NCBI GenBank assembly: GCA_021848765.1
Contig: JAJZTU010000047.1
Location: forward strand, 1-15,715
From: Bacillota bacterium
Lineage (GTDB): Bacteria; Bacillota; GCA-003054495; Carboxydocellales; JAJZTU01
Direction: 5' to 3'
DNA: 15,715 nucleotides
The stretch's first letter is position 1, and the number at the start of each line of letters is the position of its first letter. This document shows positions 13,380 through 15,715 of the stretch, one piece after another. A program made the translations under genes and the position numbers. Under the pieces are notes generated by a model. The model had not been told where the DNA came from. It saw only the letters and a list, made by a program, of their open reading frames with translations, and ran no database searches.

Positions 13380-15476
13380 TCAATTTATCCCCAAATTAAA
13401 TTGTTTAAGTTTACGAAGAATAGTAGTATGGGTAACTCCCAGGGCCTCGGCAGCCTTACGTGAGCTACGGTAGCTTTCCATAGCTTTAGCAATCAGTTCC
13501 CTTTCCACTATTTCTCCGGCTTCCTTTAATTGGATTATTTCTTTTACCCGTACCTCCACTTTGGCAGCCTTACCAGTACCCAGAAAACTTCCCGGCAAGT
13601 GTTCGGGCAATACCATAGGTTCCAGGTACATAACAAGAGCGCGCTCAATAATATTTTCCAGCTCACGTACATTTCCGGGCCAATCATATTCTTCCAAATG
13701 ACGGAAAACCTCCGGGAAAATTTGCTTATTCAAGTTATATAATTTATTGAATTTCGCCAGAAAATGCAGAGTTAAAGGCAAAATATCTGCTTTTCTTTTG
13801 CGGAGGGGAGGAATATGAATAGGGACAACATTCAAACGATAATACAGATCCTCCCGGAACTTTCCTTCCTTACTCATAGCCAGAAGATCCTTATTAGTCG
13901 CGGCAATAAACCGTACATTCAAAGTAATTGGCTTAACGCTGCCGATACGGTAAATAACCCTTTCCTGAATAGCCCGCAGCAGTTTTACCTGGAGATTTAA
14001 TGGAAGATCGCCTATTTCATCCAGTAACAAAGTACCGTTATTAGCTACTTCTATTAACCCCATTTTCCCTTCCTTGTTAGCGCCGGTAAAAGCCCCCTTC
14101 TCATAGCCGAAAAGCTCCGATTCCAGTAAATTTTCCGGAATTGCCCCACAATTAACCTTAATGAAGGGACCTTCCTGGCGTTTGCTTGCCTGGTGGATAA
14201 TTTTCGCAACTACTTCTTTCCCTGCCCCTGATTCCCCGGTGATTAACACGGTAGAATCTACCCGGGCAACTGTACAGGCCAGCTCCATTATCTGGCGCAT
14301 CTCTGTACTTTTGGAAATGACCCCTTCCACTTCCAGCTGTTTGGCCCGTAATTCTTTCAATTCCTCCGCAACACGGGCAGTTTCATCTTTACTCCGTTGT
14401 ACCTCTTCTTGTAAAATGTTCAACTCTGTCATGTCACGAATGTTGATAATTATTCTTGCTATTTCAACATCTTCATTAAAATCAGGTGTTCCGGTGATTA
14501 ATATTTCTTTACCGTCATCAGTTGTATGAGTTACGGTGACTGAGCAACGCCTGTTGATGGAATTGTTGATGATAGATTGCAATACATCCTTAATGTTGCC
14601 GGATAGCTCACTGATTCGTTGGATGTTTTGGCATAACCCGGCACCTAATATTTTCTCACAACCGCTGTTGCCCCGCAGGATTTTGCCGTCCAAATCCACT
14701 ACCAATATGCCATCATAAGAAGTTTCAATAATACTTTTCAATTCCGCATTCAGTTCCCTGACCTGGTCCAGTTGTTGCTGAACAGCTTCCAGCTCAGAAA
14801 TATCCTGAAAAACGGAAACCGCCCCTATTAATTCTCCCTTGTAATAAACCGGACTTCTGTTAGCTACTACTACCGTATCATGAATAGTCCATTTTTGTCC
14901 AAAATTACTTTTCTCTTGGTGCAATACGTCCAGCAGTTTTGTGTTTGGTATAATCTTTTCTATAGGCTGTCCCAGGGCTTCAACCCGCGGCACCCCGATG
15001 ATTCTTTCCGCAGCAGGATTATAAAGCCTGATAATTCCCTTTCTGTCAATAGCGATTATTGCATTATGCACAGCTTCGAGTATCATCGACAAGTCATTCC
15101 TGGTTTCTTGTAAAGTCTCAAAAACCTTTTTAATTAACTCTATTCTACTGAGAATACCTATCAATTTTTGTTCCCGGTTCAAGACCAGTAAACGTTCTAC
15201 AGACGTGCTGCAGATAACATCCTCAAAATTCGTATCCTCATCAATAGTGAGTAATTCCGTGGACATTACATCCTTCACCGGTGTATCCATGCCCGCCCCA
15301 TTATACAAGGCCTTTAATACATCGGAAACAGTAAGTATCCCTACAATCTTTTGGTGGTCATTAAGCACAGGCGTACAATTCACTTGGCAGGAAATATATA
15401 TATCTGCAGCTTCTCTCAGGGTTTGATTACAAAAGATGTGCTGAGGATTGGGCATCATTAATTTTTTTACCTGCAT
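13380..15476 (-). CDS. Sigma-54-dependent transcriptional activator with CBS pair, two PAS domains, AAA+ and Fis-type HTH
   Basis: A 698-residue enhancer-binding protein that would open sigma-54 promoters by ATP hydrolysis. Domains in order: two CBS motifs (about 2-120), PAS 1 (about 128-228), PAS 2 (about 245-352), a charged coiled coil (about 352-384), the AAA+ domain (about 388-620) with Walker A GESGAGKE (414-421), the sigma-54 contact loop GAFTGA (461-466) and Walker B LLLDEIGD (483-490), and a Fis-type HTH at the C-terminus (SSRKAAEALGVTHTTILRKL). CBS pairs usually bind adenine nucleotides and PAS domains bind small molecules or cofactors, so it may sense energy state and substrate or redox together. 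I use the ATG at 15476 with GGGAGG nine bases upstream; the TTG at 15518 falls inside the promoter. It very likely controls the operon starting at 13101. Confidence 0.94.
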   Translation of the reverse strand: MQVKKLMMPNPQHIFCNQTLREAADIYISCQVNCTPVLNDHQKIVGILTVSDVLKALYNGAGMDTPVKDVMSTELLTIDEDTNFEDVICSTSVERLLVLNREQKLIGILSRIELIKKVFETLQETRNDLSMILEAVHNAIIAIDRKGIIRLYNPAAERIIGVPRVEALGQPIEKIIPNTKLLDVLHQEKSNFGQKWTIHDTVVVANRSPVYYKGELIGAVSVFQDISELEAVQQQLDQVRELNAELKSIIETSYDGILVVDLDGKILRGNSGCEKILGAGLCQNIQRISELSGNIKDVLQSIINNSINRRCSVTVTHTTDDGKEILITGTPDFNEDVEIARIIINIRDMTELNILQEEVQRSKDETARVAEELKELRAKQLEVEGVISKSTEMRQIMELACTVARVDSTVLITGESGAGKEVVAKIIHQASKRQEGPFIKVNCGAIPENLLESELFGYEKGAFTGANKEGKMGLIEVANNGTLLLDEIGDLPLNLQVKLLRAIQERVIYRIGSVKPITLNVRFIAATNKDLLAMSKEGKFREDLYYRLNVVPIHIPPLRKRKADILPLTLHFLAKFNKLYNLNKQIFPEVFRHLEEYDWPGNVRELENIIERALVMYLEPMVLPEHLPGSFLGTGKAAKVEVRVKEIIQLKEAGEIVERELIAKAMESYRSSRKAAEALGVTHTTILRKLKQFNLGIN

Positions 15477-15517
15477 CCTTTTCATCCTCCCTTTTGCTGT
15501 ACTTTTCAATATATTCA

Positions 15518-15533
15518 AGCAAATTTCCTGCCA
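15518..15533 (-). promoter_or_regulatory. Sigma-54 (-24/-12) promoter of the regulator gene
   Basis: The minus strand reads TGGCAGGAAATTTGCT: one departure from the -24/-12 consensus (G for C at the sixth base) and the correct ten bases between GG and GC. The predicted start near 15507 leaves a leader of about 31 bases before ATG 15476. This implies autoregulation or control by another activator. Confidence 0.75.
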
Positions 15534-15595
15534 AAATTCAGCTGGTAATTTGTAGCGCTGCCAACAATTCCAATGAAATTTAAAGGGCGTACGAA

Positions 15596-15629
15596 AGAGA
15601 CGAGCCGGATGAACATCCGGCTCGTCTCT
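15596..15629 (-). terminator. Hairpin at the end of the chemoreceptor gene
   Basis: A perfect 15-bp stem (15596-15610 with 15615-15629) with a four-base loop includes the last base of the chemoreceptor stop codon. On the minus strand it ends in CTTTCG, a short T run. It is probably a terminator separating the chemoreceptor from the regulator gene. Confidence 0.78.
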
Positions 15630-15715
15630 TAACCTAACTTAAAACAGGACACAATATTACGAAGTTTATCCGCCATAGTTTGAAGGTCTTGAGCTGCATC
15701 AGCAATCTCCATAGC
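15629..15715 (-). CDS. Methyl-accepting chemotaxis protein, C-terminal 28 residues; 5' part outside window
   Basis: The last 87 bases on the minus strand encode a 28-residue tail and TAA. It contains IADAAQDLQTMADKLRNIVSCFKL, which I quote only in parts: IADAAQDLQTMA followed by KLRNIVSCFKLG. This pattern (A-x-x-L-x-x-M-A-x-x-L-x-x-x-V-x-x-F-K) is the usual end of a clostridial chemoreceptor signalling domain. It is too short for anything about the ligand. Its position upstream of the sigma-54 regulator, on the same strand, could mean chemotaxis to the same substrate, but the gene has its own hairpin terminator. Confidence 0.75.
   Translation of the reverse strand, partial: AMEIADAAQDLQTMADKLRNIVSCFKLG

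Noticed and set aside
1..15715. CRISPR arrays, tRNA or rRNA genes, insertion sequences
   Set aside because: No regularly spaced repeats, no tRNA cloverleaf or rRNA signature, and no transposase or terminal inverted repeats were recognised.

Overview
The window looks like an anaerobic, low-to-mid GC Firmicute of the clostridial or Peptococcaceae type. The reasons are strong GGAGG-type ribosome binding sites, frequent GTG/TTG starts, a corrinoid/tetrahydrofolate methyl-transfer operon as used with the Wood-Ljungdahl pathway, several low-potential Fe-S proteins, selenophosphate synthetase, and sigma-54 control by a PAS/CBS enhancer-binding protein. No species is assigned.

Left part (1-4860), sulfur/selenium/redox genes. 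On the plus strand are the 3' half of selD, a TauE/SafE-type anion permease (560-1483) ending at a terminator, and then a two-gene unit with its own promoters: a NapH-like membrane polyferredoxin (1648-2340) and a CGGC-domain protein (2374-2703). Converging from the minus strand is a second two-gene unit: another NapH-like protein (start 4648) and a sulfide:quinone-oxidoreductase-like flavoprotein (3934-2750). A shared hairpin separates the convergent units.

Central part (13110-4873, all minus strand), probably one long operon. In transcription order it encodes a second TauE/SafE permease, a UroD-fold methyltransferase (MT I), a corrinoid protein, a pterin-dependent methyltransferase (MT II), a 2Fe-2S/ASKHA corrinoid-activating protein, a sodium:solute symporter-like protein that appears to lack an internal block of helices, a CobW-type GTPase and a DUF1638 protein. 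This contains the four parts of a corrinoid demethylase: MT I moves a methyl group from an unknown substrate to the corrinoid, MT II passes it to tetrahydrofolate, and the ASKHA protein re-reduces inactivated Co(II). The substrate cannot be read from the sequence; O-demethylation is one reasonable analogy. CobW and DUF1638 may serve metal supply or maturation (inference).

Right part (13111-15715). A sigma-54-dependent activator (CBS-CBS-PAS-PAS-AAA+-Fis HTH) lies just upstream of the operon on the same strand. An exact match to the sigma-54 -24/-12 consensus lies before the operon, and a second near-perfect one lies before the regulator gene itself. The picture is an autoregulated activator switching on a methyl-substrate utilisation operon. 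The last 87 bases are the C-terminal end of a chemoreceptor, also on the minus strand, followed by a strong hairpin.

Many starts were moved from the longest possible ORF to a downstream ATG/GTG/TTG correctly spaced from a Shine-Dalgarno sequence; each case is explained in its entry. The most promising candidate for an undescribed system is the sigma-54 controlled operon as a whole: MT I of unknown substrate, two transport proteins, CobW and DUF1638.
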